Translations under genes and position numbers: made by a program
Shown here: positions 39,123-48,247 of the stretch, piece after piece
Layout: each line of letters opens with the position of its first letter
Position numbering within the stretch: the first letter of the stretch is position 1
Assembly (NCBI RefSeq): GCF_013283195.1
Contig: NZ_JABEKT010000001.1
Span: forward strand, 3,111,473-3,175,472
Origin: Ensifer adhaerens
Lineage (GTDB): Bacteria > Pseudomonadota > Alphaproteobacteria > Rhizobiales > Rhizobiaceae
Direction of reading: 5' to 3'
DNA: 64,000 bases
Notes under the pieces: model-generated
The model's database searches: none
What the model saw: only the letters and a program-made list of their open reading frames with translations
What the model was told of the DNA's origin: nothing

Positions 39123-40100
39123 ATGTTCGGGCAGGTGAGGACGCATCAAAGCCCGACAGGCGCTACCTTGAGCTGGCGCCACTTTCCGGCAACGATCGAC
39201 GCGCGCGGCATTGTTCTTGTCAGCCACGGGCTTGCCGAACATTCCGGCCGCTACGCCCGTTTCGCGGAAGTGATGGCCGCCCACGGCTTCCACGTCTACG
39301 CCCATGACCATCGCGGCCACGGCGCGACCCGCGCGCCGGATGCGCCGCTTGCGATGTTCTCGAACCGGAATGGCCTCGACAAGGTGTTTGCCGACATCAA
39401 GGCGATGCGCGCCCTTGCGACTGCCGCCCATCCGGGCCTGCCGGTCATTCTCTTCGGCCATTCCATGGGCGGGCTGATTGCGCTCAACGCTGCCGAGACC
39501 GATCCTGATCTCTATGACGCGCTTGCTGTCTGGAACTCGAATTTCCGTCCGGGCATTGCCGGGCGCGGCGGCCAATTGATCCTGAAGATCGAAAAGGCGC
39601 TCAAGGGTTCGGATGTGCCGAGCCCGCTACTCTCCAAGCTCACCTTCGGCGCCTGGGGTCAGGCGATCAAGGATCGCAAGACCGATTCCGACTGGCTGTC
39701 GCGCGACGAGGCGGAAGTGGCGAAATATATCGCCGACCCGCTTTGCGGCTTCGACGCGACAGTATCGCTGTGGCTGGACCTGATGCGGCTCGCCTTTGCC
39801 GGCGCCCGAGCAGACCGCCTGGCGCGCCTGCCGGCCAACCTGCCCGTCCATCTCGTCGGCGGCAGCGCCGACCCCTCGACGGAAAATGGCGGCGCCATTC
39901 GCTGGCTCGGCGAGCGCATGCAGGCGCGCGGCATGACGAATGTGTCGGTGACCATTCACGAGGGCATGCGCCACGAGACGCTAAACGAGATCGGCCGCGA
40001 GAAGGCGACCGCGGATTTTGCGGCCTGGTGCCAATCCGCCGTCGACAGGTCCGCCGCCAAGGCTGTGGCCGACAAGGTCGCCGTCGGCAAGAGGTCCTGA
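39123..40100 (+). CDS. Alpha/beta hydrolase, monoacylglycerol lipase-like
   Basis: A 325-residue serine hydrolase of the S33/lysophospholipase group. The oxyanion strand and HG motif (VLVSHGLAEHSGRYA), HDHRGHGAT, and the nucleophile elbow VILFGHSMGGLIA are intact. The acid is probably the Asp in GGSADPSTE and the base the His in HEGMRHETLNE. No signal peptide is visible with the start at 39123 (after GGGAGAAGG). It precedes a transporter gene by 12 bp and may share its mRNA. The substrate is likely a lysolipid or monoglyceride, by family only. Confidence 0.82.
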   Translation: MFGQVRTHQSPTGATLSWRHFPATIDARGIVLVSHGLAEHSGRYARFAEVMAAHGFHVYAHDHRGHGATRAPDAPLAMFSNRNGLDKVFADIKAMRALATAAHPGLPVILFGHSMGGLIALNAAETDPDLYDALAVWNSNFRPGIAGRGGQLILKIEKALKGSDVPSPLLSKLTFGAWGQAIKDRKTDSDWLSRDEAEVAKYIADPLCGFDATVSLWLDLMRLAFAGARADRLARLPANLPVHLVGGSADPSTENGGAIRWLGERMQARGMTNVSVTIHEGMRHETLNEIGREKATADFAAWCQSAVDRSAAKAVADKVAVGKRS

Positions 40101-40112
40101 CCCGAAATCACC

Positions 40113-41066
40113 ATGGCAGACATGTCCCTCCCCAAGACCGCCAATGCCAACGACCGCATCTCCTTCGGGCTGACGCTGATGGTCCTTTCGGTACTCCTGT
40201 CGCCACTGATCGACATCTTCGCAAAGCTGGCGATTTCCACCGTGCCGTCGGCACAGATCACCGCCGTGCGCTTCATCCTGCAGGTCGTTTTCATCCTGCC
40301 GATCGTGCTCGTGCGCGGCAGCCTGTTCGACCTCACCTGGCGCAAGACGGGTCTGCATGCGCTGCGCGGCGGCCTGCTTGTTGTCACAATGCTCTCCTTC
40401 ATCACCACGCTGAAGGTGATGGAGGTGGCCGATGCCATCGCCATCTTCTTCGTCGAGCCGATCATCCTCACCATCCTCGGCAGCATCTTCCTGAAGGAAA
40501 CCATCGGCTGGCGGCGCTACACCGCCTGCGCCGTCGGTTTCCTCGGCGCGCTGCTCGTCATCCAGCCGAGCATGCAGGAAGTGGGGCTGATCGCGCTGCT
40601 GCCGATCGTCGCCGCCTTCGGCCTTGCCGTGTTCCTGCTGGTGACGCGCATGGTGGCGCAGAACGAAGACCCGTGGTCGATGCAGTTCCATGCCGGCATC
40701 TGGGGCGGACTTTTCTGCCTCGTTCTGCTGTGGCTGGGCGAAGGCACCGGATCCGCTGTTCTCGATCCGGTCTGGCCCGAGGGCAATGCCTGGTACTACC
40801 TGCTCGGCGTCGGCGTCACCGCCACCATCTCGGGCGTGCTCGGCGTCTATGCCTATCGCTCGGCCCCTGCTTCCGTGCTGGCGCCACTGCAATATCTTGA
40901 AATCGTCTCGGCGACGATCTTCGGCTGGCTCGTCTTCGGCGACCTGCCCGACGCGCTGAAATGGCTGGGCATTTCCATCATCATCGGCTCCGGTCTCTAC
41001 ATCATCTGGCGGGAGCGCCGGATCGACAAGACTGCGAGCATCGCTCCGGTTTCGCCGGCAATCTGA
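40113..41066 (+). CDS. EamA/DMT-family transporter
   Basis: A 317-residue inner-membrane protein with ten hydrophobic segments in two EamA repeats (LSPLIDIFAKLAIS in the first, YRSAPASVLAPLQYLEIV in the second). It is related to the riboflavin/SAM/drug-type EamA carriers only at family level; the substrate is unknown. It starts 12 bp after the hydrolase stop and is followed after 44 bp by the ThDP enzyme, so the three could be one operon. Confidence 0.8.
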   Translation: MADMSLPKTANANDRISFGLTLMVLSVLLSPLIDIFAKLAISTVPSAQITAVRFILQVVFILPIVLVRGSLFDLTWRKTGLHALRGGLLVVTMLSFITTLKVMEVADAIAIFFVEPIILTILGSIFLKETIGWRRYTACAVGFLGALLVIQPSMQEVGLIALLPIVAAFGLAVFLLVTRMVAQNEDPWSMQFHAGIWGGLFCLVLLWLGEGTGSAVLDPVWPEGNAWYYLLGVGVTATISGVLGVYAYRSAPASVLAPLQYLEIVSATIFGWLVFGDLPDALKWLGISIIIGSGLYIIWRERRIDKTASIAPVSPAI

Positions 41067-41110
41067 AATAAGCAATCTGAAAACAAAAGAATGACTATCG
41101 GGAGGAAAAC

Positions 41111-42757
41111 ATGAAAACTGGAGGTCAGCTCGTCGTCGACGCACTCGTCGCCAACGGCGTCAAGCGTATCGCCTGCGTACCCGGCGAAAGCTATCTGGCG
41201 GTGCTGGATGCGCTCTATGACACCGACATCGATGTCGTCGTCTGCCGCCAGGAGGGAGGCGCTGCGATGATGGCCGATGCCTGGGGCCGCCTCTCAGGCG
41301 AGCCCGGCATCTGCATGGTCACGCGCGGCCCCGGCGCCACCAATGCGTCCGCCGGCCTGCATGTCGCCAAGCAGGACTCCATCCCGATGATCCTGTTCAT
41401 CGGCCAGGTGCAGAGCGAGGCGCGCGAGCGCGAAGCCTTCCAGGAGATCGAGTATCGCCGCGCCTTCACAGAAGTCGCCAAATGGGTCGGCGAGATCGAT
41501 GATCCCGCCCGCATCCCGGAATTCGTCACCCGCGCCTTTGCGGTCGCAACCTCCGGCCGGCCGGGCCCCGTCGTGCTGACGCTGCCTGAGGACATGCTGA
41601 CCCGCAGCGCCGATGCGCCGGCGGCAAAGGCCTACCAGCCGGTCGAGGGCCATCCTGGCCCCTCCCAGATCAAGACGCTTGGCGCGCTCCTCGAAGGCGC
41701 CAAGCGCCCGATCGCCATCCTTGGAGGCACGCGCTGGACGGCGGCGAGCGTCGCCGAATTCCAACGCTTCGCCGAGCGCTGGAGCCTGCCGGTCGGCTGC
41801 TCCTTCCGCCGCCAGATGCTGTTCGACCATCTGCATCCGAATTACGCCGGCGATGTCGGCATCGGCATCAACCCGGCGCTGGCGAAGGAAATCAAGGAAG
41901 CCGATCTCGTGCTTCTCGTCGGCGGGCGCTTCTCCGAAATGCCCTCGTCCGGCTACACGCTGATGGATAGCCCGTACCCGCGACAGACGCTGGTTCATGT
42001 GCATCCGGATGCCGCCGAACTCGGCCGCGTCTACCGACCGGAACTGCCGATCGCCGCCAGCCCGCGCGATTTCGTTTCCGCCCTCGAAGGCCTTGCGCCG
42101 GCAGCCGAACCGGTCTGGTCGGCGCGCACAAGGGCGATGCACGAAGGCTATCTCAAGTGGTCGACACCGCCGGAAACCGGCCCCGGCGACGTGCAGATGG
42201 GCCCGATCATGAACTGGATCGAGGCGAACACGCCTGAGGACACGATCTTTACCAACGGCGCCGGCAACTACGCCACCTGGGTGCATCGCTTCCACCGCTT
42301 CCGCCGGTATGCGACGCAGGCAGCGCCAGCGTCGGGCTCGATGGGCTACGGCCTTCCGGCAGCGGTTGCCGCCAAGCACCTGCATCCGGAGCGCGAAGTC
42401 ATCTGCTTTGCCGGCGACGGCTGCTTCCTGATGCACGGCCAGGAGTTCGCGACAGCGGTGCGCTACCGCCTGCCGATCATCACCGTCGTCGTCAACAACG
42501 GCATCTACGGCACGATCCGCATGCACCAGGAGCGCGACTACCCCGGCCGCGTCAGCGCCACGGACCTGACCAATCCTGATTTTGCCGCCCTTGCCCGCGC
42601 TTATGGCGGCCACGGCGAGACAGTTGAAAAGACGGAAGAGTTCGCCGATGCGTTCCTGCGCGCCCGCGCCAGCGGCAAGCCGGCGATCATCGAGATCAAG
42701 CTCGATCCGGAAGCGATTACGCCGACGCGCACGCTGAGCGAGATCAGGAACGGCTAA
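41111..42757 (+). CDS. Thiamine diphosphate-dependent enzyme, acetolactate synthase-like
   Basis: A 548-residue member of the acetolactate synthase/benzoylformate decarboxylase family. The catalytic Glu is in VVCRQEGGAAMMADAWGR (E48), and the ThDP/Mg motif begins at CFAGDGCFLMHG and ends with VVVNNGIYG. The FAD-type central domain is partly retained. Unlike IlvB there is no ilvH-like partner, so a role in branched-chain biosynthesis is unlikely. Possible reactions are decarboxylation or carboligation of a 2-oxo acid. The start follows GGGAGGAAAAC. Confidence 0.8.
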   Translation: MKTGGQLVVDALVANGVKRIACVPGESYLAVLDALYDTDIDVVVCRQEGGAAMMADAWGRLSGEPGICMVTRGPGATNASAGLHVAKQDSIPMILFIGQVQSEAREREAFQEIEYRRAFTEVAKWVGEIDDPARIPEFVTRAFAVATSGRPGPVVLTLPEDMLTRSADAPAAKAYQPVEGHPGPSQIKTLGALLEGAKRPIAILGGTRWTAASVAEFQRFAERWSLPVGCSFRRQMLFDHLHPNYAGDVGIGINPALAKEIKEADLVLLVGGRFSEMPSSGYTLMDSPYPRQTLVHVHPDAAELGRVYRPELPIAASPRDFVSALEGLAPAAEPVWSARTRAMHEGYLKWSTPPETGPGDVQMGPIMNWIEANTPEDTIFTNGAGNYATWVHRFHRFRRYATQAAPASGSMGYGLPAAVAAKHLHPEREVICFAGDGCFLMHGQEFATAVRYRLPIITVVVNNGIYGTIRMHQERDYPGRVSATDLTNPDFAALARAYGGHGETVEKTEEFADAFLRARASGKPAIIEIKLDPEAITPTRTLSEIRNG

Positions 42758-42807
42758 GCGGGTTCTTCTCTCCAGGAAGGTTCAATCACGGCGCAGACAC
42801 GCTGTGG

Positions 42808-42838
42808 CTGGATTCCTGTGCTTGTCACAGGAATCCAG
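42808..42838. repeat. REP-like palindrome between convergent genes
   Basis: A perfect 13-bp stem (CTGGATTCCTGTG with CACAGGAATCCAG) around CTTGT lies between the converging ThDP enzyme and cupin genes. A related but shorter hairpin with the same GGAATCCAGC edge occurs at 46270-46295. It may also end transcription from both sides. Confidence 0.65.
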
Positions 42839-42842
42839 CTTC

Positions 42843-43196
42843 CTACTCCTCCAGCCACTCGGTCGCAAACGCGCCGGCCACGTGCAGGTCGGTTGTCTCC
42901 AGTCGCCCGGGTCCGAGGTTCTCGAATTTGTGCGCCACGTTGGCCGGCGCCACGACGATCTGGCCGGCTTCGGCCTCGACCTTGCGATCGCCGACGGTAA
43001 ACAGCGCACGTCCGGTGCGAATGATGAACGTCTCGGCATAGGGATGGCGGTGCAGCTTCGGGCCGCCACCGATCTTGTCGGTGGTAAAGAACACCACCGA
43101 GACGTCGGCGCCATAGGCGCCGCCCTGGAATTCGCCCTGCCAGACATCGGGTTTTTCAGCCCACTGCTCGCGGTCAATCAGATGTACTGCCGCCAT
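42843..43196 (-). CDS. Cupin-domain protein
   Basis: A 117-residue single-domain beta-barrel protein. The first cupin motif reads PKLHRHPYAETFIIRTGRALF, with two metal-binding His and a Glu, and the second reads VVAPANVAHKFEN with the last His. A metal site is thus plausible. Such small cupins act as isomerases, dioxygenases or sensors; the function here is unknown. The start at 43196 follows GGAGGAG. It is the last of a leftward group with the phosphatase-like and epimerase-like genes. Confidence 0.75.
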   Translation of the reverse strand: MAAVHLIDREQWAEKPDVWQGEFQGGAYGADVSVVFFTTDKIGGGPKLHRHPYAETFIIRTGRALFTVGDRKVEAEAGQIVVAPANVAHKFENLGPGRLETTDLHVAGAFATEWLEE

Positions 43197-43302
43197 ACCG
43201 GCTCCTCCGCCGTTCGATTGTTCGAACCGCGGACGAGCCGGCAACCCCGAAGACGCAAGGCGTCATGGGGCGCTATGCGCCCCTCTGCTGCAGAGAGCCG
43301 GC

Positions 43303-43641
43303 TCAGCCGCGAATATGCTGTGTCTGCTGGAAGACCGCCGTCGAGCGGGCGCCAGAGCGGCAATAGCCGAGCATCGGCCGCTGGAATTCGTCGAGCGCGT
43401 CGACCATCTTTTGAACTGCGTCCGCCGTCACGCCCATCGGGCCGACGGGGATATGCATGGTTTCGATGCCCAGTTCCTGCGCGCGCGCTGCGATGGAATC
43501 GAAGGTCGGCTGGTCCGGCGCCTCGAAATCGGGGCGGTGGCAGACGATGGACTTGAAGCCAAGCGCCTTGATCTGGTCGAGGTCCTCGACCGTGATCTGG
43601 CCGGAAACCGAGTATTCATCGTTGATCGGGCGGATGTCCAT
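43303..43641 (-). CDS. Beta-lactamase-hydrolase-like/TIGR01244-type phosphatase
   Basis: A 112-residue protein of the DUF442 family, related to tyrosine phosphatases. VSGQITVEDLDQIKALGFKS opens the domain, and the active-site loop is GYCRSGARSTAVF with Cys and Arg in the Cx5R arrangement. In other bacteria this domain is found alone or fused to a persulfide dioxygenase in the BigR sulfide-response operon. Here it has no such neighbour. The start at 43641 is chosen because the extended frame has no family match. Confidence 0.75.
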   Translation of the reverse strand: MDIRPINDEYSVSGQITVEDLDQIKALGFKSIVCHRPDFEAPDQPTFDSIAARAQELGIETMHIPVGPMGVTADAVQKMVDALDEFQRPMLGYCRSGARSTAVFQQTQHIRG

Positions 43642-43719
43642 GGCAGCTTTACCCTTGAAAAAACCTGAGGCGACTGATGTAGGCCCGGTGCCCGCCGGCG
43701 TCAATTCCAAACGCTTGGG

Positions 43720-44559
43720 TCAGGCAACGCCGAAAGCAACCGCATAGGTCTGCGTTTGGCCGGGTTCGAGCAGTTTCAGCTCACCGGCAGCGCCGAGCTC
43801 CGGCCGCTTGGCCAGCCGATGCGACGCAGGCTCGATGCTGATGACGTCGGCTACCCCGCGCTGGCAGCGCCACATCTGCAAAAAAGGCAGCGTGTCGGCG
43901 CGAAAGCGCACTGTCAGCCGCTTACCGCCGGCAAGCGGGGCAAGCGTCACATCCGACCAACCATCCGCCTCCACCTCTGCCGGAATGCAGAAATGCGCAC
44001 TTTCCCCCTCGCCGAAGCGCCAGCCGCGCTCCCGCTCGGCAAAGGACGGGCTGATGATCCGGGTATCGTCTCTGACCAGCCTGCCGGCAATATTGAGGTG
44101 GTACATCATCATCGGTGGAAAGGCGCGGGCGCCAGTGTTGGTAAGCCTGTCTTCCAGCATCACTTCGTGCCGGTCGGCGTCCACATGCCAGCGCCGCTCC
44201 AGCAGCGCATGCCCACCATCGGCAAGGTTTATCTCGACCGTCGCGATGCAAAGGGTGCTGTCCGCAGACATGTGCGTGTGCTTGACCGGCGTGCCGGCAA
44301 GTGAACCGTGAAGCGGGTAACGCGCGCCGTCTGCGCCAGCGGCAATCGGCTCGGGATGGCGGATGTGCTCCGGTCCGCAAGTGAAGAGAAAGCCGGAAAG
44401 CGCCCTGTCGATGCGCGGGTCGCCATCGGACGGGATCGCCGCCCCCGGTGAAAGGTCGACGCCATCGACGACGAAAGCGGCGATGTCGAGCGCCGACGAC
44501 CGGTCGAACAGGATGTGATTCTCCTGTGCGTCGTCAGGTGCATCAAATCTCGTTCGCAT
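43720..44559 (-). CDS. Aldose 1-epimerase-like protein (DUF4432 type)
   Basis: A 279-residue galactose-mutarotase-fold protein. The segments FLFTCGPEHIRHP, YPLHGSLAGTPVKHTHM (with a likely catalytic His) and MMMYHLNIAGRLV fit the epimerase-like family. The C-terminal DVISIEPASHRLAKRPEL provides the usual Glu region. The start at 44559 lies behind GGAGGTGGAGGG. Substrate unknown; it may act on a sugar or sugar-like compound. It is divergent from the L,D-transpeptidase gene, with about 170 bp between. Confidence 0.75.
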   Translation of the reverse strand: MRTRFDAPDDAQENHILFDRSSALDIAAFVVDGVDLSPGAAIPSDGDPRIDRALSGFLFTCGPEHIRHPEPIAAGADGARYPLHGSLAGTPVKHTHMSADSTLCIATVEINLADGGHALLERRWHVDADRHEVMLEDRLTNTGARAFPPMMMYHLNIAGRLVRDDTRIISPSFAERERGWRFGEGESAHFCIPAEVEADGWSDVTLAPLAGGKRLTVRFRADTLPFLQMWRCQRGVADVISIEPASHRLAKRPELGAAGELKLLEPGQTQTYAVAFGVA

Positions 44560-44727
44560 GCACCGGCCCTCCACCTCCAACCCACGGGAATCACAGCGAT
44601 CACAAAGACATGATAGCCGATGGGGCCTGTTTTTCATCGGTTGAAAGCTGGTATGGCTGCGCCTAGATAGAATTTAACCGCTTATTCATGATGAATTCAT
44701 TTTTTTCACATTAACGTCGAAATCGGA

Positions 44728-46155
44728 ATGTACCGCGCCACATCAACCACCATGAGAACAGGTTTTATCGTGACGTCAGCGACCCGCACCGGCCTCTCGC
44801 TCCTCGCCGCAGCCAGCTTCCTCGCCGTGGATCTTGCATCCGCCTTTGCTCAGGAAGGCTACGGCCGCAATCGGCGTGGCAATGGCGACGTGATGCTGGT
44901 GACGCCGGAAGGCGAAATCCTCGACTACATGCCGGGGTCCGACGAGGTGCGCACCATGCGCGACCGTCGCGGCCGCACCGTGCTGGTCGACAACTGGGGC
45001 AACGTGGTCGCGACCGTCGTGCCATCAGAAGGGTATGGTGCCTATCGGCGCCAGCAGGAAGCAGATGTCTATTCCAACCGTCGCACCCGCGATCGCGGTT
45101 ACGGCTATTCCGAGCCCGGCGATGTCACCGGGTCCATTCCCGATTACCGCGACCCGGCCTATCGCGACGTGGTGCCGCCTTCCGTCGAGCGCAACGAACT
45201 GCCTAACAGCCTGCCCGGCTTGATCGATGGCGACGAACAGGCGGCGATCGACCCGCAATACGACCAGCCGATGAGGCAGTCGATGCCGCCGGCCATCTCG
45301 GTCAAGTCCAAGTCGCGCGCCGAAATCACCGCGCTGCAGGTGTTCCTCGACCGCGAAGGTTTTTCGCCCGGCGTCATCGACGGCAAGATGGGCTCGAACG
45401 TCACCAAGGCGATCGAGGCCTTTCAGCAATCGACCGGCGAAACGCTCGACCCGAACAATACCGAGGACATCCTCGAGCGGCTGCGCATGAACGGCGGCCT
45501 GCCGATCACCAGCTACACCATCACGGCCGCCGACGCCTCCGGCCCATACGTCGCCTCGATCCCCGACGACTACGCCCACAAGGCGATGTTGCCGCACATG
45601 TCCTTCACCTCGACGACGGAAATGCTCGGCGAGAAGTTCCACATGGACGAGACCTATCTGCGCGAGCTCAACCCGGGCGTCGACTTCACCATTCCCGGCA
45701 CGATCATCAAGGTCATCAACCCCGGCGAAAACCGCAAGGAAAAGGTCGCGCGCATTGTCGCCGACAAGGCCCGCAAGCAGGTTCTGGCCTATGACGCCGC
45801 CGACAAGCTGGTCGCCGCCTACCCGGCAACGATCGGCTCGTCCGACACGCCGTCACCATCAGGCACCGTCAATGTCGAGCGCATCGCGCTCAATCCCGGC
45901 TACACCTACAACCCGAAGATCAACTTCAAGCAGGGCGACAACGACAAGATCCTGACGCTGCAGCCGGGGCCGAACGGCCCGGTCGGCACGGTCTGGATCG
46001 CGCTATCGAGGCCAACCTACGGCATTCACGGCACGCCGGAACCTTCGAAGATCGGCAAGACCCAGAGCCACGGCTGCGTGCGCCTGACCAATTGGGACGC
46101 GACCGAACTCGCCAAGATGGTCAGCGTCGGCGTCACGGTCGAATTCGTCGATTGA
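44728..46155 (+). CDS. Secreted L,D-transpeptidase (YkuD) with peptidoglycan-binding domain
   Basis: A 475-residue periplasmic protein. The signal peptide ends near SAFAQ. A Tyr/Arg/Asp-rich region precedes a PG_binding_1 domain (about 195-250, AEITALQVFLDREGFSPGVI). The YkuD domain occupies about 335-475, with the catalytic motif HGTPEPSKIGKTQSHGCVRL: His, Ser-His-Gly-Cys and Arg are all present. It would form 3-3 cross-links or attach proteins to peptidoglycan, which is common in Rhizobiales growing from the pole. It has its own upstream region. Confidence 0.9.
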   Translation: MYRATSTTMRTGFIVTSATRTGLSLLAAASFLAVDLASAFAQEGYGRNRRGNGDVMLVTPEGEILDYMPGSDEVRTMRDRRGRTVLVDNWGNVVATVVPSEGYGAYRRQQEADVYSNRRTRDRGYGYSEPGDVTGSIPDYRDPAYRDVVPPSVERNELPNSLPGLIDGDEQAAIDPQYDQPMRQSMPPAISVKSKSRAEITALQVFLDREGFSPGVIDGKMGSNVTKAIEAFQQSTGETLDPNNTEDILERLRMNGGLPITSYTITAADASGPYVASIPDDYAHKAMLPHMSFTSTTEMLGEKFHMDETYLRELNPGVDFTIPGTIIKVINPGENRKEKVARIVADKARKQVLAYDAADKLVAAYPATIGSSDTPSPSGTVNVERIALNPGYTYNPKINFKQGDNDKILTLQPGPNGPVGTVWIALSRPTYGIHGTPEPSKIGKTQSHGCVRLTNWDATELAKMVSVGVTVEFVD

Positions 46156-46600
46156 GACGTCATATCTGAGCGATCTTGGGGCCTGTCGTGAGCTTGAGCC
46201 TTGCGCAGGCGTCAGACCACGAGAAGCGTCTAGAGCGCGTCTTGCTCAAAAGGCATCCCCGCCTCCCTCATTCCGGCCTCGTGCCGGAATCCAGCGACCT
46301 GACGTCCGTCAGGTCGAAAGACCTTTCATGCCGAAGACCTGGGATGGTCCCGCAGTTCCTGCGGAACTGCTGGGGACCTCTGTGACAAGCAAAGAAATGT
46401 GGTGCCTTAAGCTCTTCCTAAGCAGCTCTTCCTAAGCCTTCATTGCGATCGGCCGACGACACAGAGTGACACCGTCCCAAGCCCTTATGTCGTCACATGC
46501 GCAACGGCGCCTCAGTCGATGCCTCGGCACGGATATCTCCAACGCCCCAGAATCCCTCGCGAATCCCTTGAAATCGCAGCTTTTTGTGCCCTGCGTCACC
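46156..46600. other. Repeat-rich intergenic region
   Basis: No gene is supported here. Three hairpins stand in a row: ATTCCGGC/GCCGGAAT at 46270-46290, CGACCTGAC/GTCAGGTCG at 46295-46316, and GCAGTTCC/GGAACTGC at 46352-46370. A 14-bp tandem duplication, AGCTCTTCCTAAGC twice, lies at 46410-46437. The first hairpin shares the GGAATCCAGC edge with the repeat at 42808. Confidence 0.55.
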
Positions 46601-46800
46601 CAATTGGGGGAGTGACTCCGACATGCCTGCGTTGAAAATGGCCCTGTCTGCCCAGGGACTTCTTGGTCAGGCTATTTTCATCGGAACCCATAGGGCCGGT
46701 GCGGCGGACCACCGTCCCGGCAAAGACATTTACACCCGACTACTCCACCGACACGACCCAGACCGCGGCCGCCCACGAACCGGCTGCGGTCATTTTTTTT
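46601..46800 (+). ncRNA. Candidate leader RNA or small RNA ending at a strong terminator
   Basis: Sequence before the terminator at 46761-46800 shows alternative pairing: GGCCCT at 46640-46645 can pair with AGGGCC at 46692-46697, or CCCTG at 46642 with CAGGG at 46652. The terminator lies about 157 bp before the FAD oxidoreductase start, so the RNA may be an attenuated leader of that gene or a separate small RNA. The 5' end is unknown; TTGAAA near 46568 is a possible -35. Short frames across it do not look coding. Confidence 0.4.
46761..46800 (+). terminator. Strong intrinsic terminator ahead of the FAD oxidoreductase gene
   Basis: GACCGCGGCCG pairs with CGGCTGCGGTC (11 bp, one G-U) around a 9-nt loop and is followed by A and eight Ts. 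This is a canonical terminator on the plus strand, with no plus-strand protein gene ending nearby: the nearest, the L,D-transpeptidase, stops 600 bp upstream. Confidence 0.85.
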
Positions 46801-46957
46801 GCAGGAGCACCCTGCACCATGCTGCAAGGCGCCCGGTCGTCACGACCTGATAGAAGCCATCATGACCTCATGAAACATTGTCATGAGAAATTTGAAGGCA
46901 TTGGTCCTATCACTTAGCCACCTCTAAATTTCAGACCTTACCGAAGGAATGTCCGCT

Positions 46958-48247
46958 ATGGCGACCGAGCGCACCCTGCCCAACCTCTGGCATGCGACGG
47001 CGCCTGCAGCGCCGGAGACCCGGCCGCTTGGCCGCGACCTGACAACGGACGTCGCCATCATCGGCGGCGGCTTCACCGGTCTTTCGGCAGCCCTTCACCT
47101 TGCCGAAAAAGGCGTGAAGGCGACCGTCATCGAGGCGAAGATGATCGGCTTCGGCGGCTCCGGCCGCAATGTCGGCCTCGTCAATGCCGGCATGTGGGTG
47201 AAGCCCGACGACCTGATCGCGACGCTCGGTGCCGACGCTGGCAACCGCCTGCTCGGCGAACTCGGCGACGGCCCTGCCATGGTCTATGCCCTCGTCGAGA
47301 AGCACGGCATCGCCTGCGAAGCCGTTCGCAACGGCACCCTGCACATGGCCGTCGGCGCCGAGGGCCTGAAGGATATCAGCGACCGCGAGGCCCAGTGGAA
47401 GAAGCGCGGCGCGCCGGTCGAGGTTCTCTCGGCCGAGCGGGCGGCAACGCTCTCCGGTGCCAAAGGCTTCTCAGGCGCGCTGCTCGATCGCCGCGCCGGC
47501 ACGATCCAGCCGCTTGCCTATGCCCGCGGCCTTGCGCGCGCAGCGCTTGCCGCCGGCGCCGAGATCTACACCGACACGCCGCTTAGAGGCGCCGAGCGGC
47601 AGGGCGAGACCTGGGTGCTGAAGGCGGGTGACAATACCGTCAAGGCCAAGCAGGTGATCCTCGCCACCAATGCCTATGGCGGCATGTTCGCCGAGGCGCC
47701 CTGGCAGCAGCACACGCAGGAACTGACGATCCTGCCCTACTTCCAGTTCGCCACCAATCCGCTGCCGGAAAAGGTTGCAAATCGCATCCTGCCGGAGCGC
47801 CAGGGCACCTGGGACACCGGTCTCGTCATGACCTCGTTCCGCATGGACCAGCAGAACCGCCTGATCTTCGGCTCGATCGGCCGGCTCGATGCGATCGCCG
47901 AAGGCACGCACCGCGCCTTCGCCGCCCGCTCCGTGCGCAAGCTCTTCCCCTATATCGGCGATTTCCGCTTCGAATACTGGTGGGACGGCCGCATCGGCAT
48001 GACGACCAACAACCTGCCGGCCATGCATACGCTGGCGCCAAACGTCTTTTCCGTCAGCGGCTACAACGGCCGCGGCATCGCGCCGGGCACCGTCTTCGGC
48101 AAGGCGCTCGCCAACCACGTCACCGGCCAGACCTCGGCAATCCCCCTTGCCGAAACGCCTGTTACCCCCGACAGCTGGCGCACCGTCAAATCCGCCTTCT
48201 ACCATGCCGGCGCGCAGGCGAAGCACCTGGTCGACCACCGGTTTTGA
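46958..48247 (+). CDS. FAD-dependent oxidoreductase (PuuB/DadA-like)
   Basis: A 429-residue DAO-family flavoprotein. The N-terminal GG motif reads DVAIIGGGFTGLSAALHLAEKG, and the long GFGGSGRNVGLVNAGMW segment and C-terminal VSGYNGRGIAPGTVFG are typical of gamma-glutamylputrescine oxidase and related amine oxidases. It might act in amine catabolism together with the gamma-glutamyl ligase genes at 51-58 kb, but it is 3 kb away and on the other strand. The ATG at 46958 is preceded by GAAGGA; an ATG three codons upstream is also possible. Confidence 0.8.
   Translation: MATERTLPNLWHATAPAAPETRPLGRDLTTDVAIIGGGFTGLSAALHLAEKGVKATVIEAKMIGFGGSGRNVGLVNAGMWVKPDDLIATLGADAGNRLLGELGDGPAMVYALVEKHGIACEAVRNGTLHMAVGAEGLKDISDREAQWKKRGAPVEVLSAERAATLSGAKGFSGALLDRRAGTIQPLAYARGLARAALAAGAEIYTDTPLRGAERQGETWVLKAGDNTVKAKQVILATNAYGGMFAEAPWQQHTQELTILPYFQFATNPLPEKVANRILPERQGTWDTGLVMTSFRMDQQNRLIFGSIGRLDAIAEGTHRAFAARSVRKLFPYIGDFRFEYWWDGRIGMTTNNLPAMHTLAPNVFSVSGYNGRGIAPGTVFGKALANHVTGQTSAIPLAETPVTPDSWRTVKSAFYHAGAQAKHLVDHRF

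Noticed and set aside
41111-42757. ThDP enzyme as biosynthetic acetolactate synthase IlvB
   Set aside because: No small-subunit gene follows and the neighbourhood is not branched-chain biosynthesis.
46270-46370. Row of hairpins considered as a CRISPR array
   Set aside because: The hairpins differ in sequence and spacing and there are no regular spacers or cas genes.
46663-46917. Short plus-strand frames before the FAD oxidoreductase
   Set aside because: They run through a canonical terminator and lack a good ribosome binding site; codon use is unlike the neighbours.
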